Shown: positions 27,101-34,921 of the stretch, in pieces
Numbering within the stretch: the first letter of the stretch is position 1
Layout: each line of letters opens with the position of its first letter
Program-made: the position numbers and the translations under genes
Notes under the pieces: generated by a model
What the model was told of the DNA's origin: nothing
The model's input: only the letters and a program-made list of their open reading frames with translations
The model's database searches: none
Source: Hepsetus odoe
Lineage: Eukaryota > Chordata > Actinopteri > Characiformes > Hepsetidae
Assembly: GCA_017165825.1 (NCBI GenBank)
Contig: CM029368.1
Span: forward strand, 30,832,138-30,896,137
Length of the DNA stretch: 64,000 bases
Reading direction: 5' to 3'

Positions 27101-28240
27101 TGTGTGCGCTGGGTTGGACACCAGCACTCCCCCACGACCCCGTTTGGGACAAGCGGCAGAAAATGAATGAATGCATGAATGAATTGATATAAGGATTTGT
27201 TGTGTGTCTGAACAACAAATCCTCTCTTGTAGGTTTCATCATTCTCAGTATTCTACAGCTTTCTCCTCATTTTACAATCTACAGTTCTGTTCATCGTTCT
27301 AGATACATCTATCACTTTTTTATTGAATTTAAAACCTGTAAGGATAAATAGCATTGCATTATAGCCGTGGAATATACATCCATCAGCACAAGATGGATAA
27401 GAAGTAATTTTGTAAGTGATTTTAAAATAAGCGAAATAAAATTTTATTTTTTTTTAAATAAAATTTTGTACTTTTGGAGAAAAAATTTTTTTATAGAAAA
27501 ACGTCTTACTGTTCGGGAAAATTCAGAGTACTGGATAAAATTGGTCTTAATAATAATAATAACAAACATGTTTTGCCACTATTTGAAAATTGAACTAATA
27601 CAAGTGCATTAATAGAACAGAACATAAGAATACTTTGTTTTAAAAACATTCTAAATATGTTGTTTAGAGGTTTACAGGTTTGGTTCCTGACATTGAGCAT
27701 CTCCTGATGAAGGATTGATTAGATAAAGCAGCTATTGGATGATAATTGGCCCTCAGTGAGGAGAGAAACAGTAAAAACTTACAAAAACAAGAACAAATTA
27801 TTCATTTTTAAAAAGAACAATGTACATATGCTTCTTTTTTTGCATAAATTTGTTTCAACTTAGCCATACCAAATACTTGCTTAAGTTTGCAAATATTGAG
27901 CACCCTGTTTAAACACTTCATAGCAAACCCTGCTAATTTTTGCACAATTTCTATCTATTTGCTGAAAAAAAAACATCAGTAAAAAACAATTCCCATCAGA
28001 TTAGCTACGTTCTACATCTTCAAGTATGGTGCAAATTAATTTTAAATAAAAATGCAAAGAAACGTCTCGTGTACTTATTTTCCCTTCAAAAATCAACAAA
28101 ACGTTGTCAGAGGGTGTTCAAAATGTGGCGTGCAACAGCCAAATACATGTTCCACATGAGTAACGCATTTTTCTTTCTTTACAGTCAATGAAATCATAAG
28201 GAACGACCTCTCCAGCATCTCCGTCCACAGCCACGCGTAG
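6123..28240 (+). CDS. nfatc3: NFATc3-type transcription factor, 3' portion (four exons)
   Basis: NFAT proteins are calcineurin-activated transcription factors that bind DNA through a Rel-homology region. Four exons join in phase: 6123-6178, 11025-11157, 14075-14695 and 28185-28240 (stop TAG at 28238). The first two give the end of the Rel-homology/IPT domain, with residues GHHIWEMEAK, then LLVEVPPYRNQ and VQVNFYICNGKRKRSQ. The third is a Ser/Pro-rich tail opening with VPTIKTEPHDDY and closing with IKQEPQELDQIYLDD. The last encodes VNEIIRNDLSS and a short end. Two consensus sumoylation sites (IKTE, IKQE) are visible. The ending YLDDVNEIIRNDLSS is, from memory, closest to NFATC3 rather than NFATC1, C2 or C4. 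About 290 C-terminal residues are present. The calcineurin-binding and DNA-contacting exons must lie left of the window, and I found none in 1-6122. Paralogue a or b cannot be told. Confidence 0.88.
6513..6750 (+). repeat. tRNA-derived SINE, family 1 (tail A)
   Basis: The head reads GTGGCCTTGTGGTTAGAGAG and has a B-box-like GGGTTCAAATCCC. It is followed by the family core CCTGAGGTACCCTTGAGCAAGGTACTG (6593 onward). Tail A ends in repeated GTGCT units and TTTCACAAAGACAAATTG. The same order recurs at 15891, 19019 and 20641 on + and at 39555 and 53690 on -. Confidence 0.8.
7101..7148. repeat. (CA)n microsatellite
   Basis: About 45 bases of CA dinucleotides with a few CG interruptions. Confidence 0.95.
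7925..8110. repeat. Degenerate GACTTG-rich tandem sequence
   Basis: Short units such as GACTTGG, GACTCAG, GACTTGAGA and TTGACTC recur many times in about 185 bases with variable spacing. It looks like an old diverged tandem repeat. A weaker stretch of the same flavour is near 22330-22400. Confidence 0.35.
9105..9270. mobile_element. Degenerate Tc1-like terminal fragment
   Basis: The order of words (GTTTTCAGACC, GAATGAATTCATTTTTTCC, TCTACACACTAAATCCTACA, ATGACAAAGC) matches the flank of common fish Tc1-like elements. No transposase frame is present. Called from memory of the family. Confidence 0.4.
9476..9655 (+). repeat. tRNA-derived SINE, family 2
   Basis: The head is GTGGTGGTCTAGTGGTAGGATGCTCGCC with B-box-like GGTTTGAATCC. 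It is followed by GGGTTCCTGAGCAAAATCC, TTGCTCCAGGGGGACTG and the tail CTCTGGATAAGAGTATCTGC. A CTGGATAAGAG..CTGCTAAATG tail is typical of fish SINEs that share a LINE 3' end. Copies recur at 9985, 23120 and, decayed, at 25640. Confidence 0.8.
9985..10175 (+). repeat. tRNA-derived SINE, family 2
   Basis: Same head (TGGTAGTCTAGTGGTAGGAT), same middle (GGGTTCCTGAGCAAAATCC) and same tail (CTCTGGATAATAGTGTCTG) as the copy 500 bases upstream, in the same orientation. Confidence 0.8.
11025..11157 (+). CDS. nfatc3: nfatc3 exon: end of IPT/Rel-homology domain
   Basis: The acceptor is CAACAG at 11019-11024 and the donor GTAAGT starts at 11158. The 133 bases hold 44 codons plus one base. Translation contains LLVEVPPYRNQRISSPVQV and FYICNGKRKRSQ, a signature strand pair of the NFAT IPT domain. 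The leftover G pairs with TT at 14075 to make the Val of VPTIKTEP. Confidence 0.9.
11158..14074. other. nfatc3 intron; nothing recognised
   Basis: It lies between two phased exons. I see no repeat family that I can name and no convincing exon. It ends in a T/C-rich run that forms the 14075 acceptor. Confidence 0.6.
14075..14695 (+). CDS. nfatc3: nfatc3 exon: Ser/Pro-rich transactivation tail
   Basis: The 621-bp exon (207 codon equivalents) follows a long pyrimidine tract with acceptor TTAG and ends at GTAAGT (14696). It encodes a low-complexity Ser/Pro/Thr region bracketed by IKTEPHDDY and IKQEPQELDQIYLDD. If the donor is not used, the frame stays open for 19 codons into the intron, to a stop at 14752-14754, so an alternative short C-terminus is possible. 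Confidence 0.9.
15891..16130 (+). repeat. tRNA-derived SINE, family 1 (tail A)
   Basis: Head GGGGCAGCGATGGCCTAGTA, B-box-like GGGTTTGAATCC, core CCTGAGGTACCC, then CACTGCTCCCCGGGCAC and AATAGCTGCCCCCTG. The end reads GTTCACCGTGTGCTGTGCC and TTTCACAAAGATGAAC. Confidence 0.85.
16137..16795 (+). mobile_element. Degenerate mariner/Tc1-superfamily transposase remnant
   Basis: The right half (16440-16765) reads as a decayed transposase C-terminus: codons for KEFKVLIRPPKFPDLTLNEQ, then LWNVLDKLVQ. This resembles the conserved WPPNSPDLNPIEHLWDVLDK region carrying the last catalytic acid. The end (ACAATATCAGGCAGGTAGCT, then AATGTTTTGG) matches the terminal region of that element type. Stops and frameshifts break the frame, so it is inactive. 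Confidence 0.7.
16942..17090 (+). repeat. tRNA-derived SINE, family 1 (tail B, truncated)
   Basis: Head GGGGCAGCAGTGGCCTAGTG with B-box-like GGGTTCAAACCCC. The usual core is shortened. It runs into tail B (CCTGCGATAGGCTGGCGACC, then TGTCCAGGGTG) and stops early. Confidence 0.8.
19019..19250 (+). repeat. tRNA-derived SINE, family 1 (tail A)
   Basis: Head GGGGCAGCAGTTGCCTAGTG, core CCTGAGGTACCCTTAAGCAA, then CACTGCTCCCTGGGCGC. Ends TTTCGTTGTGTTTCACAATG near 19225. Confidence 0.8.
20641..20880 (+). repeat. tRNA-derived SINE, family 1 (tail A)
   Basis: Head GGGGCAGTGATGGCCTAGTG, B-box-like GGGTTCAAATC, core GAGGTACCCTTGAGCAAGGG, then the GTGTGCTGTGCTGTG end and CACTTTCACTTTT. Confidence 0.85.
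22840..22985 (-). repeat. Family 1 SINE fragment (tail A, reverse)
   Basis: It starts CACAGCACAGCACAGCACAC, the reverse complement of the GTGCTGTGCTGTG end. It continues to ACCTGGGGAGCAGTGATGG and ACCTTGCTCAAGG, then stops, so the tRNA-like head is missing. Confidence 0.75.
23120..23315 (+). repeat. tRNA-derived SINE, family 2
   Basis: Head GCGCTGGTGATCTAGTGGTA, B-box GGTTCGAATCCC, middle TTGCTCCAGGGAGACTGTCC and tail TCTGGATAAGAGTGTCTGCT. This is the best preserved family 2 copy here. Confidence 0.85.
24450..24610. repeat. Probable LINE/SINE-derived fragment
   Basis: The stretch GGTTAGCACTGTCACCTCGC, then TTTCCAGCTGGAGCAGCCTG and GGTTAGGATAAGAGGCTCAC, resembles a widespread fish interspersed repeat. 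It is internally deleted. Called from pattern memory. Confidence 0.4.
25640..25805 (+). repeat. Decayed family 2 SINE
   Basis: Keeps GGGTTCCTGAGCAAGACCCT, AAGTTGCTCTAGGGGGACGG and ATGCCATAAATGTAAGGC. The head is eroded. Confidence 0.65.
26625..26740 (-). repeat. Family 1 SINE tail B, reverse copy
   Basis: Reverse complement of the tail in the 26922 copy: CCACTTGTCCCAAACGGGGT at 26641, then a block ending TGGACAGGTCGCCAG. It starts with a CATC/CCAT run, the reverse of the GGATG tail. Only the 3' part was inserted or kept. Confidence 0.85.
26922..27180 (+). repeat. tRNA-derived SINE, family 1 (tail B, near full)
   Basis: Head GGGGCAGTGGTAGCCTAGCC, core CCTGAGGTACCCTTGAGCAA, tail B CTGCGATGGGCTGGCGACCT through CGTTTGGGACAAGCGGCAG, ending in AATGAATGAATG. 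Its tail is inverted relative to the 26625 copy, less than 200 bases away. Confidence 0.88.
28185..28240 (+). CDS. nfatc3: nfatc3 terminal coding exon
   Basis: The acceptor is TTTACAG at 28178-28184. The first two bases complete Val after YLDD. The exon encodes VNEIIRNDLSSISVHSHA and stops at TAG 28238-28240. The 13.5-kb intron before it is the largest in the window. The family-specific ending makes the assignment firm despite the small exon. Confidence 0.87.
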
Positions 28241-29523
28241 CATTGGAAGAGAAAGGGAAGTGAAGAAACTGACTTTTCAATCATTAAAAAAATTGTCAAC
28301 TTGACTGCAGCAGTTCATACAGCTGAATCAAAGAGCTGTTTCAAAGTGACTGAACATCAACGCAGAACGACTACCGAATAGCAACATACTGCCAAAACAA
28401 TGTGCATGGACCAAGCCCCCTGTATTGTATCCCTTCTCATCGATATCTATCTTCTTTCTGCACTCATGTAGCTCTTTAAATTATTACCTAAAGTGCAATT
28501 TTTTGTCTTTTGCTATCATGTCTAAATACATAAGGTTTGCATATATGCCAAGAAGCCTTAAATTTAGCCACCTTATTATCTGACAACTAATTAAATCGAA
28601 TAGTCATTCCATTGACTCTCTTTTAGTCCCGCGTGGAGGAAACATTGAACTGGAACTGCAGTGCTTGCCAACTTTACAGCATCATATTTATTATCTCTAC
28701 CTGAGCTGGGATCAGTTCCATGATTTTCAGAGCAAAGTGTATTCTGATGGATATATCGCAAGGTGGCTGAAATATAACAGGGTAGCTTTGGCTTTTTGGC
28801 TTTTTATTCAATAGTGCCAAAGCTTTTTTTATTTTATTTTTTTTTATTTTAGGCCAAGATCTGACTCAAAACCACCAGAGAGCCTTAGCCTGTGCCTTTG
28901 CAGCTACTTTTTTCACCACACTGTGCCTTATGCTTGTTATATGACCACCATTTTATTTTTATTTTTTTTGTAATTGTTCTATTTTTTTAATCTGTTCTCC
29001 GATTTGCATGACTTTTGCTTAAATGTTGTATAATCATTCTTCTATCTTTGACGACAGGAAAACGTCTTTTTGATTGTGTCCATTTTGTTTCCTGATACTC
29101 AGTATTGTTAGTTCTGAAGCCATCGTGTCCTATCGTTGATTATTAGCTAATGTATGCACTTTACTTTGTACTTATACTTATCTTTTCTGATATATCGGGG
29201 AAAAAAACATCATGATTGTTTTGTTTTTTCTATGGGGGCTGCTGGTAGGAGGCTGACAGGCAAAGAATTCTTGAGAGCAATAAACCAGTAGCTAGAAAAA
29301 GCTTTTTTTTTTTTTTTTTTTTTTGCCAACAGCTTTTATCTACCAAAGCATATCATGTTAATTGCTTTAACCGTAGCAAAATATGAACAAGCAACCTACA
29401 CACTATTCGCTTTGATCATTTCGCTGTGTGGAAATGGCAAGTAGTATTTTTTGTAAATAGGTGTGTTATATTAAAGTGTGTAAAAAATGTCCAGAACAAG
29501 CATTTACAGGCCATGATTGTCCA

Positions 29524-29529
29524 AATAAA
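29524..29529 (+). promoter_or_regulatory. Candidate poly(A) signal AATAAA for nfatc3
   Basis: Canonical hexamer about 1.3 kb after the nfatc3 stop, in an AT-rich context. An upstream alternative is at 29279-29284. Confidence 0.4.
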
Positions 29530-29589
29530 GTCATCATTTTTTCTTTTCTTTCCTGATCTCCATCATTTTAAGACACTTTATGTAAATAT

Positions 29590-29600
<11 letters not shown>

Positions 29601-29629
<29 letters not shown>
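29601..29629. repeat. (TA)n microsatellite
   Basis: Uninterrupted TA dinucleotides preceded by a short (CT)n run. Confidence 0.95.
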
Positions 29630-29637
<8 letters not shown>

Positions 29638-29734
29638 GCCATACCAAATATGTCAACGTGTATACATTGATGTGTTCATTGCTTATTTGCTTATTTTCAT
29701 AGATATGATAAGTTTGTTCCTTGGTTGAAATAAA

Positions 29735-30215
29735 ATCCAAGGACCACTCACAAAGAGCTTCAGAAATACCTGCAATTAAGTACAGTTGCTTCAAAGAAAA
29801 CAGTAAGTAATGCACACTCACCGCGCAAGATTCCACTGCTGAAGAAAAGGCATGTTGAAGTTTGTTTTAAGTTTGCTGCACAACCTCTGGACAAGCCAAA
29901 GAAATGCTGGAAGAATATAGTCTGGTCAGATGAGACTATATTCCTAAAATGAACTCTTTGGACGTCACTGCACATGCCCTGTTAGGAGGAGAAATGTCAT
30001 TGTACGCCCCAAAAACACCATACCAACAGTGAAGTTTGGAGGTGGAAACATCATGGTGTGGAGATGTTTTCAGTGTATGGTACTGGCTGACTTCATAAAA
30101 TTGAAGAAAGGATGAATATAGAAATATAGAATACGGAATTGTTCAATAGCCCAATTAGAAATATATTTACTGAAAAAAATGATGTGTTCAATACTTATTT
30201 TTGAGTATTTATATA
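29735..30215 (+). mobile_element. Degenerate Tc1-like transposon copy
   Basis: Translated pieces, in two or more frames, read LDKPKKCWKNIVWSDETIF and TIPTVKFGGGNIMVWRCF, which match the central transposase region of fish Tc1 elements (first acid in SDET, then GGGSIMVWGCF). The order is preserved. The 5' third and the segment with the last catalytic acid are missing. The terminal word GATGTGTTCAATACTTATTT lies at 30181. Stops and frameshifts make it inactive. Confidence 0.8.
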
Positions 30216-30221
30216 GACATA

Positions 30222-30480
30222 AGGGGCAGCGGTGGCCTAGTGGGTAGGGTGTTGGCCACATGATCGGCGGATTGGGGGTTCGAACCCCTTCCCAGTGGGT
30301 TGCCCTGAGGTACCCTTGAGCCAGGTGCCGTCCCCGTCCCGCTCCTCCCTGCGATGGGCTGGCGACCTGTCCAGGGTGCATCCCCCGTCCTCGCCCTGTG
30401 TTGGACACCAGCACTCCCCCGCGACCCCGTTTGGGACAAGCGGCAGATAATGGATGGATGGATGGATGGATGGATGGATA
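30222..30480 (+). repeat. tRNA-derived SINE, family 1 (tail B) with (GGAT)n end
   Basis: Head GGGGCAGCGGTGGCCTAGTG, B-box GGGTTCGAACCCC, core CCTGAGGTACCCTTGAGCCA and tail B through GTTTGGGACAAGCGGCAG. It ends in seven or so GGAT units (30452-30480). This is the best preserved copy. It begins a few bases after the Tc1 remnant. Confidence 0.92.
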
Positions 30481-31924
30481 TAAGGACATATATTTGGCAA
30501 TTATTTAGACTGTGGTTTAGTTTGCACAACAGTTTAAGCATCAAGAGACCGAAGTCCTTGGTGATCTGTTGCCATGGGTCCATAATTTAAATTAATTTCC
30601 TTCCCATCATTCAGCGCAGTGCTAGTCACCATTAGTGTCTGCGAGCTTTTAGTGTTCTCCTCCAAGTATGTTGATCCAAAGATACTGTTAGAAGCTGTAT
30701 GAAAGGAGACGATGGAAATGTACACGCCTCAGAGGAAGCACATGCGAGGCTTGGCCCAGCCTTAGTAGCATTGTGTGTTGGTGGGGATGTGGACAGTGGC
30801 TAGGAATTGCCGTTGACTAAAATTAGGGGCTTTTATATATTGAAGGTTGCTTCTTATTTACTGTTTGCAGAAGATGATGGTGACCAGCTGAGGAGACAAA
30901 ACCTCAGCATTTTGTTGATTTCGTTTATTAGTCAGGTGGGTTTAAAAGGGGCTGCTTTATGGTAATTTTGGTAACAAAGGTGATAGTATCTTGAAAATGC
31001 TAGTATTTAGCTTAATCCCCATCCCTGTGTGAAGCCACAATATTTAAAAAGATCTCAAATGGGTTCAGATTTCCATTGCAATCAGGTGGACCTCCCCACC
31101 TCCACCAGCACTGCACTGGGTAAAATATTCCCATGTACAAACTAATCCCAATTAATCCCAGCTGCCCATTGGCTTTTTTTGTAACAATAGTACCATTTTA
31201 TGATCTACAGGGTAAAATTACAAATGCTTGCCTGTAATAACTGTTATGGTTGACTGCGCTCTGCTCTGACTGAGCACACCTGGGCTCATTAGGGTGATAG
31301 GTGTGCTTCATTGGGGCAGGATTTATAAGAGCATCTGTCATTCACCCAAGTTAGCTTCAGTGTGACACTGGTGTCTATGTCCAGCCCACAACACCCTAGA
31401 GTTACAATAACTGACTGCACTCTACAGGTTCAGCAGATATCAGGCTGAGGAGCGCTGAACTATTCCTTTTTATGTTTATTACACATTATTTGAATATCTA
31501 ACCAGTGAGATCCCAACAGCTTGCTCAAATATCTGTTCTGTAAGGAATATGAAGAGAGGATGAGCAGCTGAAGTGCTGGAAAAACAGCTGTTCACCTCAG
31601 GTTTTGTGCCAAGGCACTTGTGAAAACTGCCAGGATGGCACGGTGGGCATATTTTCCACCTGCATGAATCCCCACTGGCACAGCCATGGTGACAAACCCC
31701 TCCCTGCCAACACGTTATCATCAAAGCCATCCGCCAGAAATAACACTCCTGTTAGTAGGTTGTTTCTGAGGGAACCAAGCATAAAGGTTCATATGCCAGC
31801 AAGAAAACCAAGAGCTTCACTTTTCTTAGATAGGTTGCTTTGCTTATCTTGCATTTGCAACAGTAAACGTGAAATAAAGAAAGAAAGAAAAAAAAAGAAG
31901 CACACATCCAGCCTTTGACTTATA

Positions 31925-32275
31925 TTGACTAGGGTCATGGGGTTGCTATCCTAGCAATCATTGGGTAAAAGGTGGAGAAACACCCTGGAGATGTTGGCCA
32001 CAAGTTCATCACAGGGGAGATACACAGACAAGTCAAGTCAAGTCGGATTTTATTGTCATTGCAACCACATACACAGTACATAGTGATGTACTGTGTCAAA
32101 CAAACAAACTCAGATGAAAATTAAGCATCTCCAGCCCACCAGATGTGCATGTCTTCGGACTGTCAGAGGAAACCTTGCAGGAAACCCATGAGATTTCAAG
32201 TACACACAGAAAGGACCTGCAATGCTCAGTGAGAAATTTAACCCAGAACCTGCTCACTGTTACAGCAACACCAAT
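31925..32275 (-). repeat. LINE-derived interspersed repeat fragment
   Basis: Successive pieces GAAACACCCTGGAGATGTTG, GTCTTCGGACTGTCAGAGGA, ACACACAGAAAGGACCTGCA and AACCCAGAACCTGCTCACTG follow the order of a common fish LINE 3' region read in reverse. A GTCAAGTCAAGTCGGATTTT block near 32032 interrupts it and may be a second inserted repeat. Confidence 0.5.
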
Positions 32276-32399
32276 ATTATTATTGTAATTGTTATTAATC
32301 AACAAAGGTTTTGCACTGTTATTCTGACAGTACTATAATATATTATAACATTATATATTGCTTTACAATATAATATCTAAAATAAAGCAGTAACATCCA

Positions 32400-32520
32400 A
32401 TAATAATTTGTCTCCAGTAATTGGTGAGAGTGGGCTAGAGCTGGACTTGGAACCTGCAACCTCATGGTCTGTAGGTAAGTAGGTAGGTAGGAAAGTATCT
32501 TACCACTAGACCACCACCCC
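32400..32520 (-). repeat. Family 2 SINE head fragment, reverse
   Basis: Contains GGAACCTGCAACCTCATGGT and ACCACTAGACCACCACCCC, the reverse complement of the tRNA-like head. A small (GTAG)n expansion sits at about 32472-32490. Confidence 0.6.
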
Positions 32521-33152
32521 ATCATGGCAGGTCAGCCCACAGTCTAAGTTATACAGAAACATTATAGATATTAAACTAATGAAGAACATATTAAAAATAC
32601 TCATAATGGTGTAATTATTTGGAGTAAATGGATGTTAATTATAGACAAACTCACATTCACACAGCATTTCTCTGTAATAATTCTTACTATGGCTTTACTG
32701 GGTCGTTTAACCCCTGGCAACGGCTATTATGAGATTAAATTTAAAAATCTTAAAATTGGTTATCATGCTACTTAACACAATAACCTTTATGGAGTTTAAA
32801 CCACAAATTTATCTAGTTAGTACCTAGAACTTAAAGGACTGCAAAAGAAAGTGTTACCGAGACTTGGCACTCACCTTTCTCAAAGTGCAATGTCTTTAAG
32901 CACAGGTGGTCATTTTTCAGGGATGCAGTAGTGAATGTGTTCAATTAATGCACAGTGACATCCAGGGGAGAAGAAAGGGGGAAGGGGGGAAAAAAAAAAC
33001 AAAAAAAAACCTAAAAATGTTAAAAACAGCTGTGAAGAGACATTGCATCAGGTTTTATTAAACAGCAAAGGCTGAATCAAATGTAGGTCAAAAACAGTTT
33101 AAACAAGTTATGAAACTAGGCCCACGTCTGTCAATTTTAAAAAGACAGACAG

Positions 33153-33160
<8 letters not shown>

Positions 33161-33186
<26 letters not shown>
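33161..33186. repeat. Poly-A tract
   Basis: 26 consecutive A. Confidence 0.95.
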
Positions 33187-33187
<1 letters not shown>

Positions 33188-33598
33188 GATTTCAGTGTTG
33201 CTAGGTGAATGTACTTTAATATTGTACCCTTTTATATTTAACTAGCACAGTAAGGACACATTTCTTGTTGTCATGTGACAATGGGCCAGTGATCCTTGCT
33301 TTAAGAAAACCGGGCCTGTATGAGTTTATTAGGGCTCCGTTACTTCTGCAAAAACATGTTTTTCTCCTTTTCAAACTGTCAGACTGACTTTGCTTTGTGT
33401 TTCAATGTATTACACAATAAACATCCAGTGCAAATATTTACCTCCTTTGGTATTTTTGTCCCTTTCGTCTTTTCTGATCGTGGAGTCACAGACGGGATTC
33501 TGTTCTGTAGAATTAGAACTGAACTGATGGCATCATGTACAAATACACTGCTATGAACAGTACAGCTAATTCAAAATTGTATTAAGAACTTATGCCAA

Positions 33599-34152
33599 TA
33601 TACAGCACTGTGCAAAAGATGTAGGCAGGTGTGAAAAAATGCTGTAAACAAAGAATGCTTTCAAAAATGGAAGTGTTAATCATTTATTTTCATCAATCAA
33701 CAAAATGCAGTGAATGAACAAAAGAGAAATCTAAATCAAATCAATATTTGGTGTGACCACCCTTTGCCTTCAAAACAGCATCAGTTCTTCTAGGTACACT
33801 TGCACACAGTTTTTGAAGGAACTCGGCTGGTAGGTTGTTTCAAACATCTTGGAGAACTAACCACAGATCTTCTGTGGATGTAGGCTTCCTCACTTCCTTC
33901 TGTCTCTTCATGTAATCCAGACACACTGATGATGTTGAGATCAGGGCTCTGTGGGGGCAGAAGAACTGATGCTGGTTTGAAGGCAAAAGGTAGTAACACC
34001 AAATATTGATTTGATTTAGATTTTTCTTTTGTTCGCTCACTTTGCATTTTGTAAATTGATAAAAATAAACAATCATTACTTATATTCCTGAAAGCATTCT
34101 TTGTTTACAGCATTTTTCCCACACCTGCCTAAAGGTTTGCACAGTACTGTAT
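33599..34152. mobile_element. Non-autonomous Tc1-like element with long terminal inverted repeats
   Basis: The left end TACAGCACTGTGCAAAAGAT is mirrored at the right end (reverse complement TACAGTACTGTGCAAACCTT, ending at about 34150). Both then read AGGCAGGTGTG, a short A run, ATGCTGTAAACAAAGAATGC, and later AATCTAAATCAAATCAATAT. The imperfect inverted repeat therefore spans roughly 150-170 bases per arm. The centre resembles the 5' transposase region of a Tc1 element in reverse (AACATCTTGGAGAACTAACC). TA dinucleotides flank the ends. Total is about 550 bases with no intact frame. Confidence 0.85.
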
Positions 34153-34921
34153 AATTTTTTTTTCTGTGATACCACAGAAAAACCTTTAGTGGGGTATCTA
34201 TAAATCTTAGACGATAGAAAATCTTCAAAACATGTATGATCAGTTTTAATCATTATAACCCACACTGTGGGCTAAAATCGTTAGACTAATCATGCTTTAT
34301 GTTTTTAAAAGTTGCAGCAGTGCAGAAAGTGCTCAGAAAGTTTCAGAAAGCAAACTGACAGTGAATCCTTATGGCAATAAATATACGGGGCATATAAATA
34401 ATACTTCTTAAAACTTAACCATCACTATCAATTCTTTTTACAAATAAACACTTGAAATATTTGCATCATTCCTCCAAAAGGTGAATATACTGGAAGGACT
34501 CCCTTGCTGAAAAACGTTTCAGAAGCTCGTCCCTAAAGAATCTTTCCAATGATGGTTCTTGTTTGAACCATTTTTATGTTTAAAGAGCCTCTACGTAATG
34601 TTCAGGTTTTTGGAATCCTTTTAACGACACAGTTCTTTAAGAAACAGGTTCTTCTGCGTCATTGCTCAAAGAAAACATTATGGAAAATGAAAATGAAAAA
34701 TTTGAGAGAGTGATGAGATTTTTTAGACCTCATCAGATCAGAGCTCATGTTACAAAAATACTCTACATACTTTTAAAATATGGACCACATTTACAGCAAA
34801 TCACATTTAAAAACACTGCAGAAAACAATCCCTTTAAAGAAACATACATCAGTGTTAAGGTTTACTTCCATGTTCTGTAAATAGTCTCTCTAAACAGTTC
34901 AAACTGTACATCCCGGAGGCA
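34153..34921. other. Intergenic / probable slc52a3 3' UTR
   Basis: AT-rich DNA between the inverted-repeat element and the slc52a3 stop. A reverse-strand ATTAAA-type signal is possible near 34243. No canonical reverse AATAAA was seen close to the stop. Confidence 0.4.

Larger units (their letters stand above)
14696..28184. other. 13.5-kb nfatc3 intron, repeat-rich
   Basis: This largest intron holds family 1 SINEs at 15891, 16942, 19019, 20641, 22840 (-) and 26922, family 2 SINEs at 23120 and 25640, a mariner-like remnant at 16137-16795 and an inverted SINE tail at 26625. The remainder is AT-rich and I recognise nothing there. No nested gene is evident; the longest open frames (up to about 145 codons) have no family resemblance. 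Confidence 0.65.
28241..29730 (+). other. nfatc3: Probable 3' UTR of nfatc3
   Basis: This AT-rich sequence follows the stop codon with no coding exon that I recognise. AATAAA hexamers occur at 29279-29284 and 29524-29529. The second, in CCAAATAAAG, is the better poly(A) signal candidate. Pumilio-like TGTAAATA motifs sit near 29452 and 29581. A T-run (about 29304-29323) and a (TA)n tract (29601-29629) lie inside or just past it. The UTR boundary is inferred, not seen. Confidence 0.5.
30481..33598. other. Intergenic DNA, repeat fragments only
   Basis: Between the nfatc3 3' end and the next elements. It contains a LINE-like tail (31925-32275), a family 2 SINE fragment (32400-32520) and a poly-A run (33161-33186). 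No exon recognised. Confidence 0.55.
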
